Assembly: GCA_029721435.1 (NCBI GenBank)
Contig: CM056583.1
Span: 73,721,120 to 73,785,119 of the forward strand
Direction: 5' to 3'
Origin: Gymnothorax reevesii
Lineage: Eukaryota; Chordata; Actinopteri; Anguilliformes; Muraenidae
Length of the DNA: 64,000 bases
Of this stretch, positions 1 to 13,907 are shown piece by piece; position 1 is the stretch's first letter, and the number at the start of each line of letters is the position of its first letter. The notes under the pieces are model-generated. The model searched no databases. It worked only from the letters and a program-made list of their open reading frames with translations, and was not told the DNA's origin. Position numbers and translations under genes: made by a program.

Positions 1-2792
1 AATGCTCCGTTGTGCATTTTGGCCTCATCTATTCCTGCAGGCAGACGTTTTCACTTGCTGGTGGGGAAAGTCGCAGTGAGAAGGTAAGCGGTGTCTGCCT
101 TCGGTTACCCCTTTTCCTTTCTCATCCTTCCCAAGGTCAGGTTACAGTGAATCTGATTGTTTAGTTGAGTCTTCCCAGTGCTCAGTATTGTAATGGTCAG
201 TGTCGAGGCCGCCTCCTTGGAGGGTGTAATTAGAGTGTACCCTAAATCACAGCAGCCTGGATAAGCACACTGCACAAGGCCCCATTTTAAGATGTGCACC
301 GAGAGAGGCACCTCCACTCAGACTGACATTTGTCCATGACATCAGCTGGCCATAATCTATCTCAGGATCAACCATAGCCTTCATGGGTTTATTACAAAAA
401 TTTCTGAATGAGTCGAAGTCAATGATTGTCTCAGGATGCCCTTCATAAGCTAAGCTCATACTCACAACAGAAAAGCCAATATCCAGGGAGCCACAGACAA
501 TCACTGCAGAGCAGTAGTCCTTTGCCTTCAAGGACTAACTGCTATGACTTCATGCAATGAGTGTAGCACAGCTTGGGCAGTCTTGCATTAAAGAGGTTGA
601 CTTCTCATTCAGATGATAACTGGCAGCTTAATAACATTAACTTGATGGCTTGGCTTATGTCCCACCCCATCTGAAGATCTCTCTTCCTCGCTCTGCGGAT
701 TTCATCATCTCTCATTGTCAAATGCGGGGATAAGCCTGTTCTGGCTTACTTACTGTAAATACATCACAGGCAATAAAAGGTTTAACTGTATTTCCTAACA
801 GCGTACATTTGTTGTTTGGGAAGGCAATGTGGACAATACACGCTATGCAGGAAATTAAACAGTAGAATTACAACAAAAATTCTGATAAAGGATTGGGTAA
901 ACATTGCAGGCTTGGGAAAGCTGGCTTTGTAATCCAATGGCAACAACATTACTCACCATTTACCATGAATCTTGTGGAATGTACCAACCGATGAATGGAC
1001 TGCAAAAATGTGTGATGCGGAAGGCATGCTTTCAAAAGCAAATTATGCATAGTATGTTCTAAATGTAACATACATTCAAACCATATTTTAAAAAAAGAAG
1101 GAAAATTTGGTCAAAAACGGTGTTAAAATGAAATAAAACTCACTAAAACGTTGCTAAATTTAAGAAATTAGGTACCACCTATAACATGATTTCATGCATT
1201 CCCCCAATTTAACCTGGGTGTAGAAGTGCATTACCTGAGATTATCTGCCAGAGAAGCTCAGCTCCCTTCGGCCTTGCATTATTGTAGCCTCCAAACGAAG
1301 TCGGGTGGCTATTATGAATTCATGCTCGTCTTCTCCACCGCCCCGTCCGAAGATACTTTGGAGGGGACACTGTACAGGCTGTCATTTTTGACTGATTACT
1401 GTCATAGACGTGTTATACTTCACTCATGACACCAATCGATTTTGGTTGCCATGACGACAGTATTGGCCGAAGAATTCTCTACAAAGGGGAGAAGCGGCCT
1501 TTCGGGGGCTACACCCATGCGGTCCAGGCCAACCGGCCTGTCTAGTTTCAGCAATAAAGAAGCCTTGCTTGGCTATGTCGAGGTCCAGTAACAAACAGAA
1601 GGGTTCGTTATATGATCCTGTCTGAACCCCCCAAGTACACCACTCCAGGCATAACCCCTGGCCCTAACCGTGCTGTCATTTCCTGGCTCGCAGTACAGAC
1701 CGCGAACAGCAAAACAGCGCAGCGTAATTCAACATCATGTGACGTGGCGGGGACACCGGTCATCGGCCACCCATGTTCTTCAAACAGGACTGAACAGCCA
1801 ATCCGCAGCAGCATGGACTAGTCATAGGAAAGTACTTGGACAGCCAGGTTGCTTATTCCCTGAGGAAGGCAGCCAAATCAAATAGCAACTCCTTCCCTGT
1901 ATCACAACGCCAGCTGACACAGGCGGTGTAAATATTTGGGCCAGCTGTTCCTATGGTAACGGCAGCTCGAGATGGCGACCCCGCAGCCAGGCACTAAACC
2001 CTGGATTAACCCCACTCTCACCTCCACATTCTCTTCAGAAGAGAGTGCAAAGAAAGGGGAATATTAAGGAGAAGGCTGAAGGCAAGTGTTAGCATGCTTT
2101 CTGCCGAATGACAACAGGAGTAAATTGGATTGGTCAATGTTTAAATGACATGGGGGCTCAGTAGTAGCTGACAGTTAAAACTTTCGAACCACTCATCACC
2201 TTTTTATCCCGTTTACATAACCTACATTTCTGGACAACAGTACACCAAGCTGTGTCAAAGACAGAGAAATTAACAAAAGAAGGTGTGGGTATTGGGCAAT
2301 GGTTCACAACACAAACTTCAATTTAAAAAAATGTAACTCGTGTTGGCAGTAAAATTCGCTCATCTATTGGAAAATGCCATAAAACAAAATATCATCATTG
2401 TATCATTCCCCAGCTTAGCAAAATAAAAAATACAACACGTTCAAAGTCCATTGGCCCTCACCTCCCAGCCACATGAAAACATCACTCTTCTGAAGTGGGA
2501 GAAAGCAGTTAAGTCTCAACAAGTGTTTCATGAGACACAAATAGGTGATTTCACAAATACATAATAGGTTTACTATGCTTAGTCCTGGACTGAATCATAT
2601 TTTAGATTGTGAATCATAATTCAGATTTTTTTTTTCTGGGATTAACCTTAATGTATGATGTAACCTGTTTTAAGTTACTCTTGTTTACTAGGTAAGAAGA
2701 ATGGGCTTACTCAATTTATACCCCAGGTCATACTGACACATCTCAGAGTTATTTTTGTCCAACGGAGCCGAACAGTAATACACCCGAGTTAA
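1..2792. other. intronic sequence, no recognisable gene
   Basis: Lies downstream of the lhfpl2 coding exon, so probably its next intron. I checked the minus-strand frames for the second LHFPL2 coding exon (the part continuing TM3 and the last loop) and did not find it. The 94-codon minus frame at 247-531 matches nothing I know. Confidence 0.6.
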
Positions 2793-2888
2793 AGAGCCAG
2801 TTTCACAGACGCAGAATAATTTTAATCCCCATACAAAACTCAATTTAGTCCAAGACTATACTTAATCCGTGTCTGTGAAACTGGCCCT
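2793..2888. repeat. short palindromic MITE-like repeat
   Basis: The ends AGAGCCAGTTTCACAGAC and GTCTGTGAAACTGGCCCT are inverted copies around about 60 bases that include TTTAGTCCAAGACTA. The GGGCCAGTTTCACAGACA end is a familiar dispersed fish repeat. Related TTAGTCCTGGACT sequence occurs at about 2579-2591. Confidence 0.6.
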
Positions 2889-3019
2889 GAAAGTGTAAAC
2901 ATAAGACTGAAATACATCATGTTATTTTTGGTCAAAGCTCGGTCAGGGCGGTGATAGGGTTGGAGAGGACGGACAGTGGTTCTCCAGCGTGTGCGGGGGA
3001 CAGGTGGCAGAGCCCTCAC

Positions 3020-3431
3020 CTGCGATGCCCTGCAGCAGGCCGCACACGTTGAAGATGCTCTTCTTCATGATGCTCTGGAAGCACATGGTGAAGACGGAGA
3101 TGAAGGCCACAGCGCACAGCAGCAGGATCCCCGCCGCCAGGAAGATGGAGGTTGCCTGCCAGAACCCGCTGGCGATCTCTCCGAAGTGCACAGCGTAGGG
3201 CCCGCATAAGATCCCGCGCCGGTAGCCCGCCACCTTGACGCAGCGCCCGTAGATGCCCAGCGTGGGTCGGTACGGCTCGGGGGACACGTGGTGCGCCGTC
3301 TTGGCCTCGGGTATCCGAGGAAACCCCACCAGCCAATCGGCGCTCATGAAGGCGATCAGCTCGCCGAAGGCTGCCACGATGCTCAGCAGAGTCCACAGCA
3401 TGGAGCGACACGTCACGATCACATGACACAT
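3020..3431 (-). CDS. lhfpl2: LHFPL tetraspan subfamily member 2, first coding exon
   Basis: This exon encodes the N-terminal 137 residues plus one base of a four-pass membrane protein of the LHFPL (lipoma HMGIC fusion partner-like) family, which is distantly claudin-like. The frame opens [20 protein letters not shown], which I recognise as LHFPL2. TM1 is at about residues 10-35. An extracellular loop follows with Cys64 and Cys76 (LGIYGRC and LCGPY) as a likely disulfide pair. TM2 is at about 91-117, then a basic IMKKS turn, and TM3 begins at about 126. The ATG at 3431 has a good context (GGCACC before it); an in-frame ATG at 3476 is upstream and not conserved in my memory of the family. The exon stops at GCAG followed by a GTGAGG donor (3014-3019), a phase 1 intron, as expected where the family sequence reads GLLQGIAG. 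A weak acceptor (ACCCTAG at about 3501) would give 69 bp of 5' UTR in this exon. The second coding exon lies off the left edge. Which fish paralogue (a or b) this is cannot be told. Confidence 0.93.
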
Positions 3432-3500
3432 GGTGCCGGGCCGACCCAAGTCCTCCTTCACAGGTTTGCGGCTCAAGGGCAGCCCTCCAAAATTCGCGTG
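3432..3500 (-). other. lhfpl2: possible 5' UTR portion of the lhfpl2 coding exon
   Basis: On the minus strand, a CTCACCCTAG acceptor-like site ends at 3501, 69 bases upstream of the start codon. If it is used, the coding exon begins at 3500 and is joined to a distant noncoding first exon. The pyrimidine tract is short, so the site is tentative and a start further upstream is possible. Confidence 0.3.
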
Positions 3501-3792
3501 CTAGGGTGAGAGCTGGGTTTCTCTTCGGAGCGATGGAGAGTGTGAGCTCAGTTGGGGAGGAGGGAGAGGAAGCAACGCTTTCAGGCGGGCGCTGTCTCGG
3601 CTGTGTGGAAAATAATTAACGGCTTATCTTATCTCGCTCTGACGTGTCCCGTCGATCTCCGCCCCCCTCTCTCTGTTGCCTGTGGTGACCGCTGGAGCAT
3701 GTAGGCTTTTCAGGCTCACATGCCTCTCCGCACACTACATCTTACTGAAGGAGCGGCTCCACCGCGACATCACAGAGGGAACGCCACACCTA

Positions 3793-3794
<2 letters not shown>

Positions 3795-3835
<41 letters not shown>

Positions 3836-3851
3836 GAGGGAGAGAGAGAGT
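3795..3851. repeat. GA microsatellite
   Basis: (GA)n of about 57 bases interrupted by GACAGAGAG and GGG, just upstream of the lhfpl2 coding exon in the gene's direction. Confidence 0.95.
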
Positions 3852-6800
3852 AGGGAAGACAGTGAGTGCTGGACTTAAGCAGTAAGACTGATAGGCACAG
3901 ATACTAGTGCATGAGCCAGTAACACCAATGCTCAGCCCTCAGAGCTCCACCTTCCTTACAAAGCAATGGCTGCCTGCTTCCCAGCGCACTTCTCCTCTAA
4001 CCTCAATTTATCTGCTCAAACTCAGGAAAACCCACCTCTCCCCCCCATCCCTGTTATGGAATATCTGAGACACTGTGCTGGGACTGCTCCTCATTAGCCA
4101 TACTAAAAATCAAAGCTCCTCAGTGCTCTCGGGAAAACCGTCAGTCCACAGCCAGGAAAATGGCCATTTGCCAAGGTCGAACCAATTGACTGATTAGTTT
4201 GCATTTAAATTAATGCCGTCCCTAAAGCAGGATTGATCTCAGAAACCGAAGTCCTCAAACGTCAATAATGCAACTCGACAGTAGTGCTGTCCTTCAAGAA
4301 AAAGAAAAAAAAAAAAAAACTACAATTGAAACTAGAAGTGGAAGAAAAAAAAAGTGTGTGAATGACACCGACTCAAGAGGTGGTAAATTGTTCCTGCATC
4401 AACACGTCTGGGAAACGCTATTACCTGAGCAACAGTGAAGACGTCTTCCTCAACACAGAGCTTTGGGCGGCAGCCAGCTGATAAAGCTCTCTGATACGCT
4501 GGTATGACCCGCTCCAAAAATGCGCTCACCCCGGAGTCCTGAAAGAGATGGATTGTGTCAGATCTCCTCAATCTGTTACGCCTGGCCTTTGAAGCAAGGC
4601 CTCTTTATCGTTACTTTTTGAAGTGCGTGCGTTTTTTTGCGGAGTCCGAGGTTCGACAGCTCACAAATCCACCCGGTGTCTTGTTTCCAGAGCGAGCAGC
4701 TCTGCTTTGCATCAGGGACATGCCGGGACTGAAGGACGGCGGAGGGATGAAGGGAAAATAAACGCATGCGGGGCAGCCCAGATTAACCCCCACGCTACGG
4801 CCGGAGAGTCAACAACTGATAAGGGCGATACCGCCAAACACCGGAACGGTCACATGCAGCACGGTCACTGCGCTTTTCAGAGATTTACATAAATAAAAAC
4901 AGCAGAGGAACTGCAGGGGCTCCAGGGAGTCATAACTTCAGTCAACAAATTTCACTATGAATGGTTCTTGAAAATCAAATACAATCTCCATACACTACTC
5001 ACTTAAAAAAGCAAGTAATAGACCTCCAGAATACATAAAAAGCTATCCACTGCAGGATATTGAACATTTTCTTAAATTAACTGCTCACCGAGAGGCTAAA
5101 GCACTCCACCAAAAATGCTGAACATCCATTCTTGTAGCGAGACAGAGTGCCAAGTATTGATCTTCTCTGTTTGCTTTAAATCAGTGAACGATAACATTAA
5201 CAACAACAAGGTCCCTCCATGTAAAACTAGCCCACCTCTCCGTCAGGCTCTGCCTCTTCCAGACAACAACCATATAGTCTGCCTTTTATTTGGGCTCCCT
5301 CCTGCAGGTCAATGTTGCTGTTTTTGTAACCATGGTGATATGTTTTGTAAATATTGAATATATGGAGTTGTATCAACATTGGACCATTGCTTTGAAAATT
5401 GGGAGTCGAAAACAAAAAAAAAAAAGAGAAAGAAATCGAGCAGGTTTCAGTGCAGCGTGTGTTCACACCCGCTCACCATTATGCGATTATACAACATGAA
5501 ATCTAATCTCCATAGATGCCTGCAGGTTGCACAACAGGAGTTTCTCATCAATTTATCCAGGTTTTGCATAAAAATGGATAGAAGCTCAGTTCAGACCAGG
5601 ACATATTTTATCATAAACACAAAAGATATAGCAACTGCAGTGTAATAATCCATCACATCACCATGATTTAATTCTGACAAGAGGAAAACTGGGTTTCACG
5701 CAAGACTGCCTGCAAATATCTATTCTCCAAACTCACAAAGCGTGGCAAAATAGATTCTAGTGAACTATGTGAACCGGTGATGTAATGCATGATAATGTTA
5801 TTGTGTAGCACATAATAAAATTATTCAACCAAATGGATATGATCCCTTTTTGACTTGATGTAGTTTGTTTTACTGTGTCTTTACCAATTTGCAGCATCAT
5901 CCACTTTCCATTTGACTGAAAACTACTGTAATTTTCCCCAGAGGGGTTTATCTGAACATCTGAGAAATTTGCAGCATTTTTCAGAAAAAAAGGAATGCAT
6001 ATTTTGAGACAATTTAACTCGTGATAGTTTTAAGGTTTCAACTGTCATTTTCCCTCTTCCCGAGGGAAGCTGTAAGTATGAATATAAGCACTGACTAGCT
6101 TCAAAATGTCCTAGGTTTATGCAGTCAACAAAACTGCCTTTCACCTTCATAGCAACACCGTCCTGCTGAGGACGGCAGCCCATGCTAACCAGGCTGCTGG
6201 TTCAAGCTGATTGACCAGCAGTTTACCAGGTGACCTCCCAATAGTCAAATAGTTTTGTCATCATCCCAGTGCTAGGCTATGCATGACCACCAACTAACCA
6301 GCTATGACCCGTCAGAAATGTCAAGAACACAGCTGAAACCAGCCTAGAATCGTAGCAGGTATTTGAAATGCAGGCAGGACAGGGGATTTCCAGTCAAAAG
6401 GAGACAGTAATGAATTAGCACTTGAAGATGATGCCATGGGGTGGGCCCTGATTAGAGAGGGAGTTTATCAACGGTTTGCCTTTCCAAGGACAAGCCCATG
6501 CTGTGACAGGGTAGGCTTTTGGAACCAAGAGAATCTTACAAACAGACTGTTCCCCACTCTGGTCACCACGCAATGTATGATTCATGCTCTGCTTTCTAAT
6601 ACAAACACGACAATGTTTTCACTCCAGCAGCATAGCACACACGCAAATTCGCAATTCTACAAGGGGGTGGCCACTTAGCAGCGACGGAACTAGCTACAAG
6701 AATGTATTAGCATTAGGCTCTAACTAATGTGAAATTTCTGCAAAAACGCACGCAGGTAGCACATTTTGGGCCTTCATATTTAAGGGATTAAAAAAAAAAC

Positions 6801-9800
6801 AAAAAAAAACAGTGCAATCGCTGCAAATGTAATAAACCACTGCAGTGACTGCACAGTATATCTCGGTTTGCGCATGTACATGAGCTACAGAAGATTCAGT
6901 GCCACATTTTACATTGTCCTGGTGCTGTCAACACAAAGTATCAGGCACCCAACCTTTTAGACACATATGTTGTTGGAACCATTAAATAAACAACAGGATG
7001 GCAAAAAAGACAGTTTGGTTGTACACTATAAAATGAATCCCTATGACTCATTTATCAAAAGATCTGACTAGCACAAAAGAAAAGACATCTGACAAAAAGA
7101 ATCAAGTCAAAATGGAGTGGTCAGTTTTTTTTTTTTTTTCCATTAATTAGTTTATTTTAGAAATTCCATGCGTACATCAAGTACGCCGAAGATTTCAGGA
7201 TCTTGATCTGATGCATTGGTTTATGAAGAACTGGACTTTACTGAGATTTGAAGGCCAGCAGTAGGTCAATATCTGGCACGGAACTATGAAGAAGCAAGAA
7301 AATTAGGACAACTGTCATAAACAGAAACGTCTCACTTCCATCACTTAGACCCATTAATGAAAGCATATTTCATTAAAGGAGAAAGACAACACCAATTCCT
7401 GGCAAACAGAAAGTGACCCTGTAATAGCTGCAGAATGTTCTGCAAGGGAACAAAGTCACAAAGTTTGATTTATTTTTTTTGCCCCATTCACTGTCCCACT
7501 TAATGAAAATCTGAAAAAGAAACTCAGCATTGTTTGGGAGTTTGGAGACTCTGTTGGTTTGTGCTGGTGGTTGTCTGGGCCAGAGGCTCGTTCCAGACCA
7601 TTTTCATCACAACCCCCCATTTCCCATTAGGGGGGTATTAGCCCAATCCTTGTGAGGTCAAACCCAAGCAGGGTGGACTGGAGGGGTGTCTTGTTTATTT
7701 CTCGGATGAATCATGCCCTCTAGGCAGCTCTCTCAGTGAGGGTCAGGTTGTGAACATCTTAAAAGAAAATGTAGACTCCAGCCAGTCTTCAACAACAGTC
7801 TCCATGTCTCCAACCCCCTGCATCACCAAAAATGGACAACTACACCTATATTGGATCTGGATAGTCAAAATTGACTAAATATATAGTGGTGGTCAAATAA
7901 TCAAAAACGCTGCAAAAAATACCACCTCTGTGAAGCTCTAAATGTACAATTTTTATTAAATTTGGTTCAGTTATTGATTCATTCAAGTTTGTGGTTATTT
8001 TCAAACAACAGTTTTGACGTTATTAGGTACTATCCTACCAAGGGTTGATATGTCCCAATTAGAGAGCTTTGACTTATGGCCATAAGTCTTTTTTGAAAAT
8101 AATTCAACAATTATTTTGTGATCATGAATGTCAAAATGCAGCAGTCCACAAATTTATTTTTCAGACAGAAAAACAATTTTTATACCGTCAATATACGTTA
8201 AGGAGCGATTAAGTATTCAGTCACAACATCAAAAGCTAAACCAAAGTCCAAAAGTATGTCACAAAGGGTAGATTAGCCCTGGCATGAGAGTTTATAGTCA
8301 TACTAAGCCAATTCCAAAGCTTGCCAAAGGAGGTTAGGAACCATCTTACTGTGGCTATAGCTTCACGGGGTTGCTTTCATAACATGCAGATATAGGCTTG
8401 TTTTCAGCAAGGGTAAAACATGGAGCGTTCTGGTGCTGTGCATCCCCTACCATGAGGTCACATACGTTTGCCGTTAAAATTTTGAAAGACAAATTTCACG
8501 TCACAGAAAATCAGTAATAAAGCAGGCAGAAATCAAACAAAACCACAGGGAAGCCAACTGGGGGGGTTGAGGGCCCAGTGTGCATGCGGCCCACTTTGGA
8601 GCTTTGACCCTTCACCTTTAACCTCAGCTCTACAGGGTCAGTGAAATATAATGAGAGGGTAATTGGAGCAAGGGTCACTCTGACCAATAGGGGAGGATCA
8701 GGTATGAATACATTAGGCACACACTAAAGACAAGGGCCTTTATTCCTCGGCTGCTAGAGCAATGCCATTCTGAAATCATCCCAGACGAAGGACTGTAAAG
8801 CATATTTAAAAACCAATTATTTTTGCAGTCAAACATGATACAATGCTCAACTGCTTTAATTTCATTAAAAAACACCTCTTTCTCTACCAGAAAAAGATGG
8901 GCAATATTTATGGAGGGCCCTCATTCATTCTGTTCACAGCTACGAAGAAAACATCACTTAGAAGGAAAGATCTTACGAAGAAAAGAGGGGAATATTCATC
9001 AAAATTCCACTACTCCAAATAAACAACCCAGATTGCAAAAAGAATCAGCCAAGGCAGTCGGAGATATCCATTTAGCAAGTAGTGCAGCACTGCTTTACGC
9101 ATTAAATGTGCTCTATACCCTATAAATTCTTGCAGCGATAAATTTAAAGCCAGACATAATTTTACAAAGATAAGATGTGAAAAAAAAAAAAAATTGGCTT
9201 TGGATTGAGGCAATACCATTCACTGCCTCAGCCAACACAAGCAGTAACTCAGAAAGCCAGAGCTGCGCTGAATCATTTCCACCATCATGAGAAGTTAAAG
9301 TTGTATTGGCACAAAAAAAATTGCCCAGTGGATAACTTTGTTTCTGTTGGTGCCAAGCTAGGGGCATTGTGAGCTGCAAAATGCTGCGATTGCACAGGCC
9401 AGCGGTCACTTAGCACTACAACACTGCTACCATCTGCACCATCCTGACGTCTGACCCCTGAACCCTGCAGCCGCAGTCACACAGGAATGCCGCCATTTGG
9501 CTGACCCTTCTTTCACTCAACCTCTGGTCTCAGGCAATAACGGGCCAACAGGCACTTCCCGCTTACAATAGCTGGCTTTTCGTGTAATTTTCAGCCCTGG
9601 CAAGTAAGCGTTTTCGAGCGAAGGGAATTCTCGCAGAGTCAAGCTGGAGGTCACACTTCTGTGCTTATGGGTTACTGATAGAATGGAATGGCCAATTCAG
9701 AGGTGGGGATGTCTGAGCGCCATTAAATAATGCTGATGACAGGGTTGATGAGCTGGTAAAATATAGTTGTGAAACGTTTCTCAGCCAGAGATTAAATGTA

Positions 9801-11637
9801 GAAAATCTCTTGGCAGTAAACGAAGATCACAACCTGAGAATCAGTAATTCTCATTAAGCCATTCAACATAATGTCATTGTGTCATTGTGAACCAGGAGGC
9901 CAAGCTTTGTTCCAGGAGGACACGTCACCTTCAATGACTGTAAAGTCAAATTCCAAACAGCACACCAAGCCCCGTCCCAACAACGGATGATTTGTTCCAC
10001 TGTAAGTACCTGTTTCAAAGTCTAAGAAGGTAATCTTTGCAAGTGACTGTAAATATACCCATCGGAGCAGGTGTCAAAATGCTAAAAACAGATTAATTCC
10101 CTGAGTACCTGCTGACTTTGTAATATACACATCTGTCATTTCCTTATCATGCATGAAATAATCAGGAACTTCCTCAATGGCACCTGGAAACGGAGTAGCC
10201 TTTGTTATTAACTCTCAGCATGGAAATACTTTGTCCAACGGTACAATGCTTCCTACTCTCTCCATTTTCCATTCCCATACGAAGCAAAAGGCCAAGGAGG
10301 AAAGAATAATAAACCAGTTTTGACAGCAATGATAATTAAAAACTAACAAAATCAAAACTAACATTATAAGATGTTGTGGTTTCAATATATAATGTCATTA
10401 CCAATTCTCTAAATTGATTGGCAACACACCACTTCTTCTTCAAGGGTTAGGCAGTGAATATTTTCATAGACATGCTAATAATAACAAAAGATCACAGTAA
10501 GGCATGGGGAAATGGCACACTGCTAGCAACATTTGCATGCATTATGGCAATGCGGTCTAAAACAACACAAACGAAAGTCCAGGTGGCCAGTTGTTTACCA
10601 AAAGCTTTAGTGCCATTAAAAGGCTATGGGAGTCTGAAAAGAGTGTAGTTATGTCTACAGGGTCCAAAAGTAAAGTGTCACTTTTGGGCTTCACAAAAAA
10701 GCCTGCTAGAATGAGGACAGAAGGTCATTGTCATGGTTTGGGGGCATGGAAAAGTCCGGTGATGATGTCCCCAGAAGGTTTATCATTTGCTACGAAGGTC
10801 CATGTGAAGGCAACGTTAGCTCTAATGGGCCGTTCTCAAACCTTGGCACGTGGACATAGATCCCTGTGCACCAGCCACTGACCCTCAAAGAACAGCAACA
10901 GAAGCCATTCAAAACGACCACTCAGATTTGTCCCATAAAAGTCACAGCATGGCTTTGTGTTTGCCTCCTGCCTGCTGATTGCTTCTGCCAAAATGGGTGT
11001 GAAATTCAGACATGGGATGTGGGAAAAAGGTAAGTAGGCAGAGGTCACCACATCATCCATACTCAAATGATGGAACTCTGCTGAGTGAATATGTAATTTA
11101 CAGGAGCGGAGGCTAGTGAGGCCTTCCTGACAGCAGGGTGCAGTAAGTACAGCCGGCTCCAGAGAGGCACCAGAGAGGGAGGAACAACAGGGGTGTAGCC
11201 AGGACCCGCAGAGTCCTCGAGCACTTCATCCAGAGAGGGAGTACCCTCCGGGTTACTGCAGGTCATCCACTCCTCCTTGGGCATGCCGCTAGCAGCCTGA
11301 CTTTGTAAACGAATTCCAGGGAGAGCGCAGAAATGCGCATGTCCCCTGTACCGCTCTCACTCTGTCCGCAAGGAAACCATTCCCTCATCGACACCACAAG
11401 TGACTCAAATGCAGAGCGCCACTAACCCCTTAAACACCAACAGCTCCATGTGGCTCTCCGGCTAATTGACCAGCCGCAAACGAGTAAGGAGCTTTCAATG
11501 TAAACTGAAGATGATGGCTCAGTGAAACTAGAACTTACCTATAAGCTGCCTGGCTCAAAACACACTAAAGAAAATGAGGTACCTTTCAATCATCAACATT
11601 TACCAAATTCATATGGTTAGTTAGCTTGATCCCAGGG
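3852..11637. other. noncoding stretch, probably lhfpl2 5' intron
   Basis: Only short chance frames, A/T homopolymers and the small inverted repeat at 6183-6349. The part at 4440-4870 has somewhat more CpG and could hide an alternative untranslated exon, but no clear donor and acceptor pair stands out. Confidence 0.5.
6183..6349. repeat. CCAGC-rich inverted repeat, MITE-like
   Basis: AGGCTGCTGGTTCAAGCTG at 6191-6209 is mirrored by CAGCTGAAACCAGCCT at 6330-6345, with more ACCAGC/GCTGGT motifs between. This composition is typical of a dispersed fish repeat. Family not assigned. Confidence 0.45.
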
Positions 11638-12204
11638 CAGTGTTTCCCCTACCATTACATTAGGGGGGCGCCCCGCACCCCCAAAGGAACCCCCCGCCCC
11701 CCTCTTTGAAGGTAGAGTTAATTAAATTTTATTTTATTTTCTATATAGCGCCAGATCACAACAGAGGTCATTTAAGGTTACCTGTCCTGTTGAGCTGGTC
11801 TAGACCTTGTCCCTTTATTAAACAACTAAATAGCCTTATGTTATTCATCGTATTTACACGATGGCGTGTCATTTCTGTTTCTGATGCACACATACACACG
11901 CACACACAGAGACACGTGCACGCGCGCACACACACAAGCACACTCCCAGCAGCGGACAGAGAGAGTGGCGGAGAATATGTCACGTCAACTGTCCGAAAAG
12001 CCAAAATATCTGCGTTTTTAAACGCTCCCAGGCTGGTCAGGATGTTAGCACTCACTCTGCAGTGAGAAGGAGCTGTGTTTAGTTCAAAGAATTGTTCAGT
12101 TATGTTAAATTACATAAATTGATATATTTATAATCTTGTAAAAAATTGACTGTTGTTATTAAAAGTAACCCTCCCCCAAGGCTCTAAACCCAGGGGAAAC
12201 ACTG
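11638..12204. mobile_element. hAT-like nonautonomous element with CA-rich core
   Basis: 567 bp with inverted ends CAGTGTTTCCCCT and AGGGGAAACACTG (13 bases exact), each followed inside by a G- or C-run block. Immediately outside both ends is CAGGG (11633-11637 and 12205-12209), a 5-bp direct repeat; an 8-bp duplication is not seen. The interior holds an imperfect CA/CG microsatellite (about 11886-11943) and no transposase. The end sequence fits the hAT superfamily; the 5-bp duplication would point to an unusual branch or a decayed one. Confidence 0.7.
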
Positions 12205-13907
12205 CAGGGTTAACCATAAATACAATTGAAACAACATACCACTTTCAAGAAAGTTTCTGTTCGGGAGCACGCCATTTCACGGCTGAAACAATATGAAGTC
12301 AATGTTTTTTTCAATAGCATAACTGACAAGGTCAGTTATGGCTTAGACAAGGTCACTAAATAGGAAACATTTTTCAATGCACCCAAACAACTGAAGACCT
12401 AAGGCAATTTAAACAATTAAATAATGAAAAAATAAAGAATCTTTCCTGACAAATATCATTAAATTTGCTTCTCTTAGTTTCCAGAAATCCCTCTGTGGAC
12501 ACAGCTTGTGTATCAGACGCTGGGTTTAGAGAGGAAACGGCCCCTTTCTCCAGGCTGGGACAGAGCCTGACGGCCCTGAAACGCCCACTGATAGGCTCCA
12601 CATGGCGGCCATATTTCACAGCAGGAACTGGGTTAAAATAACAAAGCTGCAGTCAGCTAAGGCTCAGCACTGCGGGCTCCCTGGCGCACGGGGGGGAAAA
12701 TGTTTGTTTTCATTCATACATTTTTGCTCATCATAAAATGTCTGGGTGCTGTTTCAATGACCGTTACAGGGCCTCTATGAAGGGGCACACAGCCAGGCCT
12801 TATGATCGAGAGGCTTGAGGGGCAGTGGGTCCCCAAGCTACCCCACTGAAATTCCACTAAATTACACTGAAGGCCTGTTTTTACTCATCTGTTTCAGGAG
12901 TAAATTCAACGATGATATAACCACCAACAGGCACCTTAAGGGACTACAAACGGTTTGGCTAGACTGTTGACGTTTGAAGAGCAAGTCTGAAAAATGCACA
13001 TAAATGTGTCTCACAAATCTTGCTCTAAACATGAGGTGCAATTCAAGTGACTTTTGTGTAAGTGGGTAGAATTTATAAATGTTTCCATCACAAAGCATTG
13101 CCTTTTGTGGAAATTAAACATAACCTCACTGGGCAGAAAAGGAAAAATAACCAACTGACTCCTTTGCGGTGTGTGCAGAGTAAACCAAACAGAGCAAAGC
13201 CAATGGCTTTTTTGCCAAACAAACATTGATCAGTCTCAAGTTTGCAACAGCAAACTGCCTTCAGACAGGCACATCAGTGTATCTGTAGCCAGGGAAGAAA
13301 AGCAGCTGAATCTGAGGTTCTGATGTGCACATGTTGCGCCCACAGAAAGGCGCGAGACACCGAGCTCAACAAAAGATGCAGCTCTGATAAATAGCAGAGA
13401 TTGTGACACATAATAAACCTCATTTTACGCCTTTCTTGAAGTCCACAATGCATTCCTGTACACAATGAAATTGAACTGCTCCTGAGGTATTCTGTACAAA
13501 ATTCGGGTCGGTTTACTAAACTCAAAGGCTTTACACCAAAGTACTACTAAGTACATGTTAAAATTACCCATTGTGTGAAAACCAATGCATACAATGAAGG
13601 AGGGTTCGGAATGATAGGATTAGGTTGCATTCAAAACAAATAAAAGAGTCAGTGGTATTACAAATCACATGATACTGCCCCATTTTCTATACACTCAGTA
13701 AAGGGATAAATTAGCCTTCCTAAGCTCCTCACTGGCTTTTATCCTCCATACTAATACTGGCTGTCACGGCCTTGTAGTCAGTTCTAGGTGAGGGGTGGTG
13801 AACCCTACTTAAATAAAACCGAATGCACTGGCTTGGAGATCGGTTTACAAGCGCAATATGATGAAGCAGGGGCACTGGTCCCACAGATCAAACGGCCCAT
13901 TCCTTAT

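Noticed and set aside
247..531. Possible exon on the minus strand (94 codons)
   Set aside because: Does not match the missing LHFPL2 exon or any family I know; no convincing splice sites.
2976..3209. Frames on the + strand and in a second minus frame over the lhfpl2 exon
   Set aside because: GC-rich shadows of the real exon with no family similarity.
10650..10870. Possible transposase fragment (GTCATTGTCATGGTTTGGGG)
   Set aside because: Neighbouring translated sequence did not contain the further blocks a Tc1-type protein needs.
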